Position numbers and translations under genes: made by a program
The notes under the pieces: model-generated
The model's database searches: none
What the model was told of the DNA's origin: nothing
What the model saw: the letters and a program-made list of their open reading frames with translations, nothing else
Source: PALSA-1004 sp041483135
GTDB taxonomy: Bacteria > Pseudomonadota > Gammaproteobacteria > Burkholderiales > SG8-41
Length of the DNA: 64,000 bases
Assembly (NCBI GenBank): GCA_041483135.1
Contig: JBGPFE010000001.1
Span: 100,260-164,259 of the forward strand
Direction: 5' to 3'
Shown here: positions 42,038 through 53,726 of the stretch, piece after piece
How positions within the stretch are numbered: position 1 is the stretch's first letter
Layout: every line of letters starts with the position of its first letter

Positions 42038-42174
42038 CGCGGAGCGGTCATGCGGGCCGCGTCGGAAGCCTGTGCACGGCTGAAAAAATCCGGCGCGGTA
42101 GCAACCGCGTCCGGCTTGCGCGTTGAATTTTAAACACAGACGGCACAGTCAGAGCAAAATCCGCCTGGAAACAG

Positions 42175-43116
42175 ATGCGGCCACAGACCGCAAATAGAAA
42201 CGCCGCCGGTTCACATGGCAGCGCGATCGAAGTGTTACCAATGGCGGCGTCGCTCGGCGCGGAAGTGCGCTGCGGCGACGTGCGCGCACTCGACGATACG
42301 GCGTTCGCGGCGGTTTACCGTGCGTGGCTCGAACATCTCGTCATCCTGATCTGCGGCCAGACGCTGAGCGATCCCGAATTGATCGCATTCGGGCGGCGCT
42401 TGGGCGAGCTCGATACGGCGCCATACGCCAAGACCGGCAAGGAGAAGGCGCGCGATCATCCGGAAGTCATCGTTGTTTCCAACGTGATGCAGGACGGCAA
42501 ACCGATCGGCGTGCTGCGCGACGCGGAGGTGGTGTGGCATTCCGATAATTCGTATCGCGACATGCCGCTCACTTTCAGTGCCCTGCATGCGCTCGAGGTT
42601 CCGGCAAGCGGCGGCGACACCGGCTTCGCCAACATGTATCTCGCGCTCGAGACGCTGCCCGCCGATTTGCGCAAGCGCATCGAGCAGCTTACCCTCAAGC
42701 ACGACATGACCTACAACAGCGCGGGCGACTTGCGCGAAGGCTTCCAGCCGGTCAATGACGTGCGGGATGCGCCGGGCCCGAGCCATCCGGTCGTGCGCAC
42801 GCATCCCGAGACCGGCCACAACGCGCTGTATCTCGGCCGCCGGCCCAATGCCTATATCAACGGCTTGCCGGTCGCTGAATCCGAGCAGCTGCTGAACGCG
42901 CTATGGGCGCACGCGACACAGCCGCAGATCACCTGGCATCATCAGTGGCGCGCCGGCGATATCCTGATCTGGGACAACCGCTGCGTGATGCACCATCGCG
43001 ACCCGTTTGCACCCGGCGCGCGGCGGATCATGCACCGGATACAGGGCAAAGGCGACAAGCCGGTGCTGCGCGCCGATGCGATACAGACGCCGCATCCGCG
43101 CTCCGCGCGGCGCTAA
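42175..43116 (+). CDS. TauD/TfdA-family 2-oxoglutarate/Fe(II) dioxygenase
   Basis: This is a 313-residue alpha-KG-dependent dioxygenase. The iron ligands are in EVVWHSDNSYRDMP (HxD, about residues 121-123) and, near the end, ILIWDNRCVMHHRDPF (distal His). RRIMHRIQGKGDKPV holds the 2-oxoglutarate-binding Arg. The substrate is unknown; family members act on taurine, sulfonates, herbicides or acids. Its neighbour is convergent (E2 gene, gap 11 bp). Confidence 0.9.
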   Translation: MRPQTANRNAAGSHGSAIEVLPMAASLGAEVRCGDVRALDDTAFAAVYRAWLEHLVILICGQTLSDPELIAFGRRLGELDTAPYAKTGKEKARDHPEVIVVSNVMQDGKPIGVLRDAEVVWHSDNSYRDMPLTFSALHALEVPASGGDTGFANMYLALETLPADLRKRIEQLTLKHDMTYNSAGDLREGFQPVNDVRDAPGPSHPVVRTHPETGHNALYLGRRPNAYINGLPVAESEQLLNALWAHATQPQITWHHQWRAGDILIWDNRCVMHHRDPFAPGARRIMHRIQGKGDKPVLRADAIQTPHPRSARR

Positions 43117-43127
43117 TTACAGGGCTC

Positions 43128-44234
43128 TTAGTCCGGCTTTTGCAGATCAGCCATCATCGCGGCGAGGAAACGCCCGGCTTCGCCGCCGGTCACCGCGCGG
43201 TGATCGAAGGTCACCGATAGCGGCAGTATGCGGTGTACCGCCGGACGGTCGTCGACCGCAACCACTTCCTTCAGCACGCGGCCTGCGCCGACGATCGCGA
43301 CCGTCGGCGGCAGGACGATCGGGGAAGCATAACGGCCGGCGATCGACCCGTAGTTCGACAGCGTGATGGTATTCGCGCGCAGGTCTTCGGGCGGCACTTT
43401 GCGGTCGCGCGTGTCCTGAACCAATTTCGCCAGCGACGTTCTCAAATCTTCGGGCGCGCGCTTCTCGACATTGCGCAATACCGGCACCAGCAAGCCGTCG
43501 GGCGTGTCGACCGCGATGCCGAGATCGACGTTCTTCAGCAGACGCCGTCCCACCGCCTGACTGTCGTACCAGGCATTGAGTGACGGTTCCATTTTGCATG
43601 CCGCGATGAGCGCGCGGATCAGCCGCAGCAGGATATTAGTGCCCGGCGGCCAGGCGTCGATGTCGGCGTCGTCCATGATGGTGGCGGAGGCGACCTCGGA
43701 ATGCGCGAGCGTCATGCTCTGCGCCATCACCTTGCGCACCCCGCGCAGCAGTTCCTGCGGGCCGACCTCGGAGAGGATGCGCGCCGCGCGCTGCACGTCG
43801 TTGGCGGTGACCAGGCCGTCGGCGCCGGTCGGCGTGACCATCGCGAGATCGACGTTGAGCTTGCGCGCGAGCGCGCGCACCGCCGGCGTCGCCTTGATGC
43901 CGTGCGCGAGCGGCGGCGGCGCGGCAGGCGCTTCGGCGATCACCTTTTGGCCGATCTCGACCTTGCCGACCACGGTGCCGCTGTCGTCATCGCCGCCTTC
44001 GAACGCGACAAGCGGCTGGCCGACATGCGCAACGTCGCGCTCGTTGCCGTAGAGTTTGACGATTTTGCCGGCGTACGGCGCAGGAATGTCGACGATCGCC
44101 TTCGCGGTCTCGACCGACAGCAGTGGCTGGTCGAGCGCGACCGTGTCACCGGCCTTGACGTGCCATTTGACGATTTCCGCTTCCTGCAGGCCTTCGCCGA
44201 GATCGGGCAGCTTGAAGATTTTCATCGTTTTCAA
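43128..44234 (-). CDS. 2-oxoacid dehydrogenase E2 component (dihydrolipoamide acyltransferase)
   Basis: This is a 368-residue E2 with a lipoyl domain (residues 1-80; VETAKAIVDIPAPYAG carries the lipoylated Lys), a short linker, a peripheral-subunit domain (PAVRALARKLNVDLAMV) and the catalytic domain (from about residue 140). The active-site motif reads DHRAVTGGEAGRF, so the usual DHRxxDG has Thr in place of Asp. With E1 alpha and E1 beta it forms a PDH-like or branched-chain complex; no E3 is present here. Confidence 0.9.
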   Translation of the reverse strand: MKTMKIFKLPDLGEGLQEAEIVKWHVKAGDTVALDQPLLSVETAKAIVDIPAPYAGKIVKLYGNERDVAHVGQPLVAFEGGDDDSGTVVGKVEIGQKVIAEAPAAPPPLAHGIKATPAVRALARKLNVDLAMVTPTGADGLVTANDVQRAARILSEVGPQELLRGVRKVMAQSMTLAHSEVASATIMDDADIDAWPPGTNILLRLIRALIAACKMEPSLNAWYDSQAVGRRLLKNVDLGIAVDTPDGLLVPVLRNVEKRAPEDLRTSLAKLVQDTRDRKVPPEDLRANTITLSNYGSIAGRYASPIVLPPTVAIVGAGRVLKEVVAVDDRPAVHRILPLSVTFDHRAVTGGEAGRFLAAMMADLQKPD

Positions 44235-44239
44235 ATTTG

Positions 44240-44335
44240 TGATTAAGTGAATAGGTGATTAAGTGATTGCGAAATTCTCATACATGTCGCCATTTTCGAC
44301 TTAATTACTCAATTACTGAATCACTCAATCACTTT
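44240..44335. repeat. Low-complexity mirror repeat between E2 and E1 beta genes
   Basis: gtgattaagtgaataggtga and gattaagtgattg (44238-44270) are mirrored by caattactgaatcactcaat and following bases (44310-44335). The AT-rich motif differs from gtgaag repeats elsewhere but has the same design of short reiterated words on each arm. Confidence 0.55.
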
Positions 44336-44336
44336 G

Positions 44337-45317
44337 TTAAGCGAATTCGAGCGTTTTGCGCACCGCGGCCGCGATTACCTGCTTGCTCGGCAGGTAGTGG
44401 TGCTCGAGCCGGGCGAGCGGTACCACGACGTCGGGCGCGGTTACTCGCTGCACAGGCGCCAGCAGCGTGAGCAGGCCCTGCTCGGCGAGCGTCGCGGCGA
44501 TTTCGGATGCGATGCTGCAATGGCGCGGCGCTTCCGTCACGATCACGCAGCGCCCGGTCCTGGCCACCGACGCGAGTATGGTGTCGAAATCGATCGGCTT
44601 GAGCGTCACTACGTCGATCACTTCCGCGACCACGCCTTGCTCGGCGAGTTCGTCGGCGACCTGCAGCGTTTCGTGCACCATCGCGCCCCATGTCACGAGC
44701 GTGATGTCGGTGCCATCGCGCAGCGTGTAGCAGGCATCGAGCGCGAGCGCTTCGCCGCTGTCGATGACGTCCTCCTTGAACAGGCGATAGAGCCGCGTCG
44801 GCTCGAGAAATATCACCGGGTCGGGATCGCGGATCGCGGCGAGCAGCAGGCCGTACGCGCGCTTCGGCGACGACGGATAGACAACGCGGATGCCAGGAAT
44901 GTGCGCAAACATTGCGTCCGGGCTCTCCGAATGATGCTCGGGCGGATGGATGCCGGCGCCGCACGGCGTGCGCAGCACCATCGGGCACGTGAGCCGGCCC
45001 TGCGTGCGGTGGCGCATGCGGCCGGCGTGGTTCAGAATCTGGTCGAGCGTGGTGTAGGCGAAGCCGGAGAACTGGATTTCGCACACGGGCTTTAGCCCCT
45101 CGGCCGCCATGCCGATCGCCATGCCGGCGATCAGGTTCTCGGCGAGCGGCGTGTCGATCACGCGGCCGGGGCCGAATTTGTCGAGCAGGCCAAGCGTCGC
45201 GCGGAACACACCGCCGTCGCGGCCCACGTCCTCGCCGAGCACGACGACATCGGGGTCTTCGGCCATCGCGCGCATGAGCGCGAGATTGACCGCTTCAACC
45301 AGCGTGATCTGTGCCAT
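44337..45317 (-). CDS. 2-oxoacid dehydrogenase E1 component, beta subunit
   Basis: This 326-residue transketolase-like beta subunit starts MAQITLVEAVNLALMRAMAE and has VVLGEDVGRDGGVFRAT, VIDTPLAENLIAGMAIGMA, and EVIDVVTLKPIDFDTIL. It pairs with E1 alpha, overlapping its 3' end by 23 nt. The start is the ATG at 45317; longer upstream ATGs read back through E1 alpha and are rejected. Confidence 0.92.
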   Translation of the reverse strand: MAQITLVEAVNLALMRAMAEDPDVVVLGEDVGRDGGVFRATLGLLDKFGPGRVIDTPLAENLIAGMAIGMAAEGLKPVCEIQFSGFAYTTLDQILNHAGRMRHRTQGRLTCPMVLRTPCGAGIHPPEHHSESPDAMFAHIPGIRVVYPSSPKRAYGLLLAAIRDPDPVIFLEPTRLYRLFKEDVIDSGEALALDACYTLRDGTDITLVTWGAMVHETLQVADELAEQGVVAEVIDVVTLKPIDFDTILASVARTGRCVIVTEAPRHCSIASEIAATLAEQGLLTLLAPVQRVTAPDVVVPLARLEHHYLPSKQVIAAAVRKTLEFA

Positions 45318-46386
45318 CGCTGCGCGAGGACGCAAGGGCCGCCGCGCGCTGCGCGGCATAGGCCGCGGGCAGCGTCGCATACAGGTGGTCAAACATCTGC
45401 TCGACCGGTGGCGCCGGGGTGTCGAGATAAGCCTGCGCCGCGGCCTGCACCTGTTCGTTGCACGACTTGAGCAGTTCTTCTTCCTGCGCCTTGTTCCACG
45501 CGCCGGCTTCGCTCAGATAATTGCGCAGCCGCAGGACCGGCTCGCGCTTCCACGCCTCGGCGACTTCCTCGGGCGGGCGGTAGCGCGACGCATCGTCGGC
45601 CGTGGTGTGGTCGGCGAGGCGATAGCTCACGGCTTCGAGCAGCGTCGGCCCGCCTCCGGCGCGTGCCCTGGCGAGTGCTTCGCGCATCGCGTGGTGCACC
45701 GCGATCACGTCGTTGCCGTCGACCTGCACGCCCGCGATGCCTGCTGCAATCGCTTTCTGCGCCAGCGTTTGCGCCGCGGTCTGCGCCTTGCGCGGCACCG
45801 AGATCGCCCACTGGTTGTTGGTGATGACGAACACTACCGGCAATTGCCACACGCCGGCCGCGTTGAGGCCTTCGTAGAAATCTCCTTTGGAAGTTCCCCC
45901 GTCGCCGAGCGTGCATACGGCGACCCGCGGCTCTTTGCGCAGCTTCATCGCATAGGCGACGCCGACCGCATGCAGGCACTGCGAGGCGATCGTGATGCAC
46001 ATCGGAAAATCACGGCGCGGGACCGCAAAATTGCTGCCGCGCTCGTCGCCGCCCCAGTAGACGAACAACTCGTGCATCGTGACGCCGCGCATGATCTGGA
46101 CGCCGTTTTCGCGATAGGTGCACAGGAACACGTCGTCCTTCGCCATCGCCGCGCCGATACCCGCCTCGATCGCTTCCTTGCCGAGCATGGAAGAGAAAGT
46201 GCCGAGCTGGCCCGTGCGCTGCAATGCGATCGCTTTCGCGTCGTAGGTACGCATCAGCACCATCGCTTTATAGAGCGATATGAGCGCCGTCTTGTCCCGG
46301 GCGAATGCGGGAAGAGCGTTGACGGCCTTGCCGTGCGGGTCGAGGAACTGCTGGTACTCGATCTGGAATGTGGCTGCGATGGTCAC
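45295..46386 (-). CDS. 2-oxoacid dehydrogenase E1 component, alpha subunit
   Basis: This ThDP-binding alpha subunit of about 364 residues has the intact ThDP motif TLGDGGTSKGDFYEGLNAAG...TNNQWAIS. AVMAKDDVFLCTYRENGV-type sequence and LADHTTADDASRYR (phosphorylation-loop equivalent) are present. GTG 46386 (TIAATFQIEYQQF) is favoured because it starts close to the homology with gaag upstream; ATGs at 46434 and 46452 are alternatives. Gene order E1a-E1b-E2 suggests one transcript. Confidence 0.9.
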   Translation of the reverse strand: MTIAATFQIEYQQFLDPHGKAVNALPAFARDKTALISLYKAMVLMRTYDAKAIALQRTGQLGTFSSMLGKEAIEAGIGAAMAKDDVFLCTYRENGVQIMRGVTMHELFVYWGGDERGSNFAVPRRDFPMCITIASQCLHAVGVAYAMKLRKEPRVAVCTLGDGGTSKGDFYEGLNAAGVWQLPVVFVITNNQWAISVPRKAQTAAQTLAQKAIAAGIAGVQVDGNDVIAVHHAMREALARARAGGGPTLLEAVSYRLADHTTADDASRYRPPEEVAEAWKREPVLRLRNYLSEAGAWNKAQEEELLKSCNEQVQAAAQAYLDTPAPPVEQMFDHLYATLPAAYAAQRAAALASSRSDGTDHAG

Positions 46387-46565
46387 GGTTTCTTCGGTGC
46401 GGGATATTTCCTCGCATTTTAACCTTAAACGCATGCAGCCAGTCAGCAGCATCTGCCGCTTAACTTGCTACCTGTTCGGCTATTCGGCAATATCTGGTGC
46501 GGTGTCTTGCGGCCAGGCATAGGTGCGCTGGCGTTTGTGGTTCACGCATTTGATCGGAGTGATCG

Positions 46566-47669
46566 ATGAAGCTCGGCTTTTTCACGATGCCCATGCACCC
46601 GCCGGGCCGCAATTACACGCAGACGCTCAAGGAGGACCGGGAAGCGGTTTTGCTCGCCGATAAGCTCGGATACAGCGAAGCTTTCATCGGCGAGCACGTG
46701 ACGGATGTCTGCGAAACGATCCCGTCGTGCCTCACTTTTATCGCGAGCGTCGCGCACCAGACGAGCCAGATCAGGCTCGGCAGCGGCACGGTCAACCTGC
46801 CCAACAACCATCCGGCGCAAGTCGCCGCGCATGTTGCCATGATCGATCACATGCTCGAGGGGCGTTTTCTGTTCGGCATCGGTCCCGGCGGGCTGCGCTC
46901 GGACATGGAAATGTTCGGCAACCTCGACCGCGACCGCAACGCAATGTTCGTGGAGGCGATCGACCAGATCCTTGCGATCTGGGCTGGTGATGCACCGTAC
47001 AACATCAAAGGGCAGTTCTGGAACATCACCACCGGGCGCACGCTGATCCGGGAAGCGGGGCAGGGCGTGATGCTCAAGCCGTATCAGCACCCGCATCCGC
47101 CGATCGTCGTGACGGTGATCGTTCCGCACTCAAAGGGATTGATGGCTGCCGCGCAGCGCGGGTGGAAGCCGATTACCGCCAACTTTCTGCAGCCCAACTG
47201 GGCGGCGACGCACTGGCCGATGGTCGAGCAGGGCTGCAAGCTCGGCGGATACACGGCGGACCGGCGCGACTGGCGCGTCTGCAAGAGCGTATTCGTGGCC
47301 GATGATGATGCGACTGCGCGGCGTTATGCGAAAGACGCGAACGGCCCTTACGGGTTCTATTACTGGAACCTACTGACCAAACGCAAGGCCCACGGCAGCG
47401 TCGACATCTTCAAACACGATCTGAAGCTTGCCGACGCCGCGGTGACGCTCGATTACGTGCTCGATAGTCTCGTGATCTGCGGCAGCGTTGCGAGCGTGGT
47501 CGATCAGCTGCTCGCGTTCAGGGAGGTCACGGGCGATTTCGGAACGCTGCTCTACGCCGGTCACGACTGGGCCGAGCCGCGGCTCGCGCGCCGCTCGATG
47601 GAGCTGATGGCGGAGCAGGTGATGCCCGCCGTCAATGCGGCAATCGGCGTCGCCGCGCACGCCGCTTGA
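46566..47669 (+). CDS. LLM-class flavin-dependent oxidoreductase (luciferase-like)
   Basis: This is a 367-residue bacterial luciferase-family monooxygenase/reductase. It starts MKLGFFTMPMHPPGRNYTQT, with YSEAFIGEHVTDV, QIRLGSGTVNLPNNHPAQVA and GRFLFGIGPGGLRSDMEMFG as family landmarks. It is likely FMN- or F420-linked; substrate unknown. It is divergent from E1 alpha and convergent with aconitase copy 2. Confidence 0.9.
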   Translation: MKLGFFTMPMHPPGRNYTQTLKEDREAVLLADKLGYSEAFIGEHVTDVCETIPSCLTFIASVAHQTSQIRLGSGTVNLPNNHPAQVAAHVAMIDHMLEGRFLFGIGPGGLRSDMEMFGNLDRDRNAMFVEAIDQILAIWAGDAPYNIKGQFWNITTGRTLIREAGQGVMLKPYQHPHPPIVVTVIVPHSKGLMAAAQRGWKPITANFLQPNWAATHWPMVEQGCKLGGYTADRRDWRVCKSVFVADDDATARRYAKDANGPYGFYYWNLLTKRKAHGSVDIFKHDLKLADAAVTLDYVLDSLVICGSVASVVDQLLAFREVTGDFGTLLYAGHDWAEPRLARRSMELMAEQVMPAVNAAIGVAAHAA

Positions 47670-47684
47670 TGCTACAGCTGAACC

Positions 47685-50381
<2,697 letters not shown>

Positions 50382-50408
50382 GTGGTGCTCCTTAAGCTTT
50401 CAGCGGTC

Positions 50409-50463
50409 AGCTATCAGCCATTAGCCAAACCGATTGCGATGTTTTTGCTGAATGCTGATAGCT
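50409..50463. repeat. Small inverted repeat between aconitase 2 and prpD
   Basis: AGCTATCAGC (50409-50418) and GCTGATAGCT (50454-50463) form an exact 10-bp inverted pair within a run of related words (tcagcggtcagctatcag). It is followed by a doubled ctagatca at the prpD stop. Confidence 0.7.
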
Positions 50464-50469
50464 AGATCA

Positions 50470-51912
50470 CTAGATCACAAAGTGATCGACGAACTCGTTG
50501 ACCGGCGCTGTCTCGAGCCGCTTCTGATCGCTGCATAAATCGAGGATCGCGGTTTGCTGCCTGGCGGGAAAGCGGCGCGCCAGATTGGTGCGAAACTTCG
50601 CGACCAGCAGCGGTATGCCTTCCCGGCGGCGGCGGCGATGGCCGATCGGATACTCGACCTCGACGTTTTCGGTCTTGCTGCCGTCCTTGAAAAACACCTG
50701 CAGAGCGTTCGCAATCGAGCGCTTGCTCGGATCGAGGTAATCGCGGCTCCATTGCTTATTCTCGACGCATACCATTTTCGCGCGCAATGCATCGACGCGC
50801 GGGTCCCTGGCGACGTTCTCCTCGTAATCGGCGGCGGTAAGGTTGCCGTTCATGAGCCCGATGGCCGTCATGTACTGAATGCAATGGTCGCGGTCGGCCG
50901 GATTGTCGAGCGGTCCCTTCTTGTCGATGATGCGGATCGCCGATTCGTGCGTGGTGACCACGACTTTCCTGATATCGTCGAGCCGGTTCCCGACCTTGGG
51001 ATGCAGCCTGACGGCGCACTCGACCGCGGTCTGGGCGTGAAATTCGGCCGGAAAGGAAATCTTGAACAACACGTTTTCCATCACGTACGAGCCGTAACGG
51101 CGGCGGAACCTGAATGGTTTGCCCTTGAACAGCACATCGTAGAAACCCCAGGTCTTCGCGGTCAGCGCCGACGGGTAGCCCATCTCTCCTGTCAGCGCCA
51201 TCAACGCGAGCCGCACTGCGCGGCTGGTTGCATCACCGGCCGCCCAGGACTTGCGTGAGCCGGCGTTGGGCGCATGGCGGTAAGTGCGCAGGCTTTGACC
51301 GTCGATCCAGGCATTGGACAGCGCATTGATCACCTCGTCGCGCGAGCCGCCAAGCATCGCGGTGACGACCGCGGTGCTCGCGACCTTGACCAGCACCGCG
51401 TGGTCGAGGCCGACGCGGTTGAAGCTGTTCTCGAGCGCGATCACGCCCTGGATTTCGTGCGCTTTGATCATCGCCGTCAGCACCTCGCGCATCACGAGCG
51501 GTTTTGTGCCCGCGGCAACGCGCTTGCGCGACAGGTAATCCGCGGTTGCGAGGATGCCGCCGAGGTTGTCCGACGGGTGGCCCCATTCGGCGGCGAGCCA
51601 GGTGTCGTTGAAATCGAGCCAGCGGATCATGCAACCGATGTTGAACGCTGCCATTACCGGATCGAGTTGGAACGAGGTGCCGGGCACCCTGGCGCCGTTC
51701 GGCACGATGGTACCGGGTACGATGGGCCCCATCAGCTTGGTGCATGCGGGGTAGGAGAGCGCTTCAAGACCGCAACCCAGCGTGTCCATCAGGCACAGCC
51801 GCGCGGTGTTGTAAGCCTCGGCGCTTTTTATTCGATATTCGAGCGCGTAATCGGCGATGTCGACCAGGACTTGATCGGATTGGGGGCGGACGTTGGAGCT
51901 ATGGCTGGACAT
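50470..51912 (-). CDS. prpD: MmgE/PrpD family 2-methylcitrate dehydratase
   Basis: PrpD converts 2-methylcitrate to 2-methyl-cis-aconitate in propionate degradation. The 480-residue protein has RLCLMDTLGCGLEAL, FNIGCMIRWLDFNDTWLAAE, WGHPSDNLGGIL and KISFPAEFHAQTAVEC, all PrpD hallmarks. It lies upstream of aconitase 2 and downstream of prpC. No prpB (methylisocitrate lyase) was found. Confidence 0.95.
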   Translation of the reverse strand: MSSHSSNVRPQSDQVLVDIADYALEYRIKSAEAYNTARLCLMDTLGCGLEALSYPACTKLMGPIVPGTIVPNGARVPGTSFQLDPVMAAFNIGCMIRWLDFNDTWLAAEWGHPSDNLGGILATADYLSRKRVAAGTKPLVMREVLTAMIKAHEIQGVIALENSFNRVGLDHAVLVKVASTAVVTAMLGGSRDEVINALSNAWIDGQSLRTYRHAPNAGSRKSWAAGDATSRAVRLALMALTGEMGYPSALTAKTWGFYDVLFKGKPFRFRRRYGSYVMENVLFKISFPAEFHAQTAVECAVRLHPKVGNRLDDIRKVVVTTHESAIRIIDKKGPLDNPADRDHCIQYMTAIGLMNGNLTAADYEENVARDPRVDALRAKMVCVENKQWSRDYLDPSKRSIANALQVFFKDGSKTENVEVEYPIGHRRRRREGIPLLVAKFRTNLARRFPARQQTAILDLCSDQKRLETAPVNEFVDHFVI

Positions 51913-51946
51913 GGTTATTCAGGGAAGATTGGCGATAGATTCCGCT

Positions 51947-52297
51947 TCAGAATTTGACGCCGAAGTAGGCGCCGAGCTTGACCATGGCGAAATACAGCAC
52001 GGCGGTCAATGCGCAATTGATCGCGAGAGCAAGATAAAAGTTGGCGCCATGGCGAAGCATCGCGGGCAGCACCAGGAACATCGGCAGCGATGGCAGCACG
52101 AACCAGAAAGTGGCTTCGGCGTGTGCCGCGATGCGCGGGATGTCGCTGGTTTCTTTGTATATCCAGATCATGCCCAGCACCGAAACCAGCGGCAGCGAGG
52201 CAATCAAAGCCGCAAACGCCGGGCTGCGCTTCGCGATCTCGGAAATCAGCGCGATGATGACCGCGGAGATCACGGTTTTTACGATGACGAATCCCAT
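51947..52297 (-). CDS. Small membrane protein, DUF3147-like
   Basis: This 116-residue protein has four hydrophobic helices and begins MGFVIVKTVISAVIIALI, with the conserved-looking SPAFAALIASLPLVSVLGMI and HAEATFWFVLPSLPMFL. It resembles DUF3147 family proteins; function unknown. It sits between prpC and prpD, so it may move or protect an intermediate. Assignment to the DUF is by recollection. Confidence 0.65.
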   Translation of the reverse strand: MGFVIVKTVISAVIIALISEIAKRSPAFAALIASLPLVSVLGMIWIYKETSDIPRIAAHAEATFWFVLPSLPMFLVLPAMLRHGANFYLALAINCALTAVLYFAMVKLGAYFGVKF

Positions 52298-52324
52298 GAT
52301 GTGCCTCCGGCTTCAGTAAAACGT

Positions 52325-52395
52325 GAAGGGTGAAAAGTGATCCCCCTCCTCCTGGCCTCTCCCCCCCCCCCGGCGGCAGGGGAGAAGGTTGGGCA
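52325..52395. repeat. gtgaag mirror repeat with an 11-C tract
   Basis: cgtgaagggtgaaaagtgat at 52322-52341 is mirrored by gcacgtttcacttg at the other end. A run of 11 consecutive C (52361-52371) lies in between. This sits between prpC and the DUF3147 gene. Confidence 0.6.
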
Positions 52396-52399
52396 CGTT

Positions 52400-53578
52400 T
52401 CACTTGTTTTTCTTCGCTGTCTTGCCGCGCTCGCCGATCGGCGTGAACTGGCGCGGCTCGGGGCCGGTGTAGTTCGCGGTCGGGCGGATGATCTTGCCGT
52501 CGATGCGCTGCTCGATCACGTGCGCCGCCCAGCCGCTGGTGCGCGAGATCACGAAAATCGGCGTGAACATCGCGGTCGGGATGCCCATCTTGTGATACGA
52601 CACCGCCGAGAACCAGTCGAGGTTGGCAAACATCTTTTTTTCGCGCCACATCACGGCTTCGATGCGGTCGGCGATGTCGAACATGGTCATGTCACCAGTA
52701 TCCTTCGACAGCGTGCGCGCGACTTCCTTGATCACCTTGTTGCGCGGGTCGCCCGTGGTATAGACCGGGTGGCCGAAGCCGATCACGACTTCCTTGTTGG
52801 CGACGCGCGTGACAATGTCGTTTTCGGCGTCCTCGGGCGTGTCGTAGCGGTGCATCACTTCGAAGGCGATTTCGTTCGCCCCGCCATGCTTGGGGCCGCG
52901 CAGCGCGCCGATGCCGCCGGTGATCGCCGAATACATGTCGGAGCCTGTGCCGGCGACGACGCGGCACGCGAAAGTCGAAGCGTTGAATTCATGCTCGGCG
53001 TAGAGGATCAGCGAAGTATGCATGGCGCGCACCCATGACTTGCCCGGCGCCCTGCCGTGCAAAAGATGCAGGAGGTGCCCGCCGATCGAATCATCGTCGG
53101 TCTCGACGTCGATGCGCCGGTCATTGTGGCTGTAGTGATACCAATAGATCAGCATCGACCCGAACGACGCCATCAGGCGGTCGGCGATATCGCGCGCGCC
53201 CGGCAGGTTGTGGTCGTCTTTCTCGGGCAGCGCGGTGCCGAGCACCGAGCAGCCGGTGCGCATCACATCCATCGGATGCGCCGCAGCGGGCACGCATTCG
53301 AGCGCTGCTTTCACGGCGTGCGGCAGGCCCCGCAGCGACTTGAGCTTTTCCTTGTAGCTTGCGAGCTCGGCCGCGCTCGGCAGCTTGCCATGCACCAGCA
53401 GGTAGGCGACTTCCTCGAATTCGCAAGCGTCGGCGATGTCGAGTATGTCGTAGCCGCGATAATGCAGGTCGTTGCCGCTGCGGCCGACGGTGCACAGCGC
53501 CGTGTTGCCGGCGGTTACGCCGGAGAGTGCGACCGATTTTTTGGGCTTGAATGGGATTGGCGTTGCATTACTGCTCAT
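52400..53578 (-). CDS. prpC: 2-methylcitrate synthase PrpC
   Basis: This 392-residue citrate-synthase-fold enzyme uses propionyl-CoA plus oxaloacetate. The start MSSNATPIPFKPKKSVALSG is right after an aaggag RBS. Active-site landmarks are LILYAEHEFNASTFACRV (His), GFGHPVYTTGDPRN and the late NLDWFSAVSYHKMGIPT. Shape and length are of the short PrpC/citrate synthase type, as opposed to GltA at 58754. mdh lies upstream, DUF3147 and prpD downstream. Confidence 0.93.
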   Translation of the reverse strand: MSSNATPIPFKPKKSVALSGVTAGNTALCTVGRSGNDLHYRGYDILDIADACEFEEVAYLLVHGKLPSAAELASYKEKLKSLRGLPHAVKAALECVPAAAHPMDVMRTGCSVLGTALPEKDDHNLPGARDIADRLMASFGSMLIYWYHYSHNDRRIDVETDDDSIGGHLLHLLHGRAPGKSWVRAMHTSLILYAEHEFNASTFACRVVAGTGSDMYSAITGGIGALRGPKHGGANEIAFEVMHRYDTPEDAENDIVTRVANKEVVIGFGHPVYTTGDPRNKVIKEVARTLSKDTGDMTMFDIADRIEAVMWREKKMFANLDWFSAVSYHKMGIPTAMFTPIFVISRTSGWAAHVIEQRIDGKIIRPTANYTGPEPRQFTPIGERGKTAKKNK

Positions 53579-53599
53579 GGCGTCTCCTTCCGCGTCCGG

Positions 53600-53726
53600 G
53601 CCGCGGATGAACAAGGTAAGTGGAGAATAGGGTATAGGGAATAGGGGATGGAGAAAACCGGCACCACCGGTGGAGAACAGATTGCTTTTGCCATTCCCGA
53701 TTTCCCGCTCACCATTCCCCGATTTT
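53600..53726. repeat. Low-complexity mirror repeat between prpC and mdh
   Basis: gggtatagggaataggggat (near 53628-53648) is mirrored by ccattcccgatttcccgctc and ccattccccgattttt (53691-53728). The copies are imperfect; an accggcaccaccggt palindrome sits in the centre. Confidence 0.55.

Noticed and set aside
42090..42114. Hairpin ccggcgcggt-agca-accgcgtccgg after the HMGL-family gene as a terminator
   Set aside because: Stem is interrupted and there is no T-tract after it; left unannotated.
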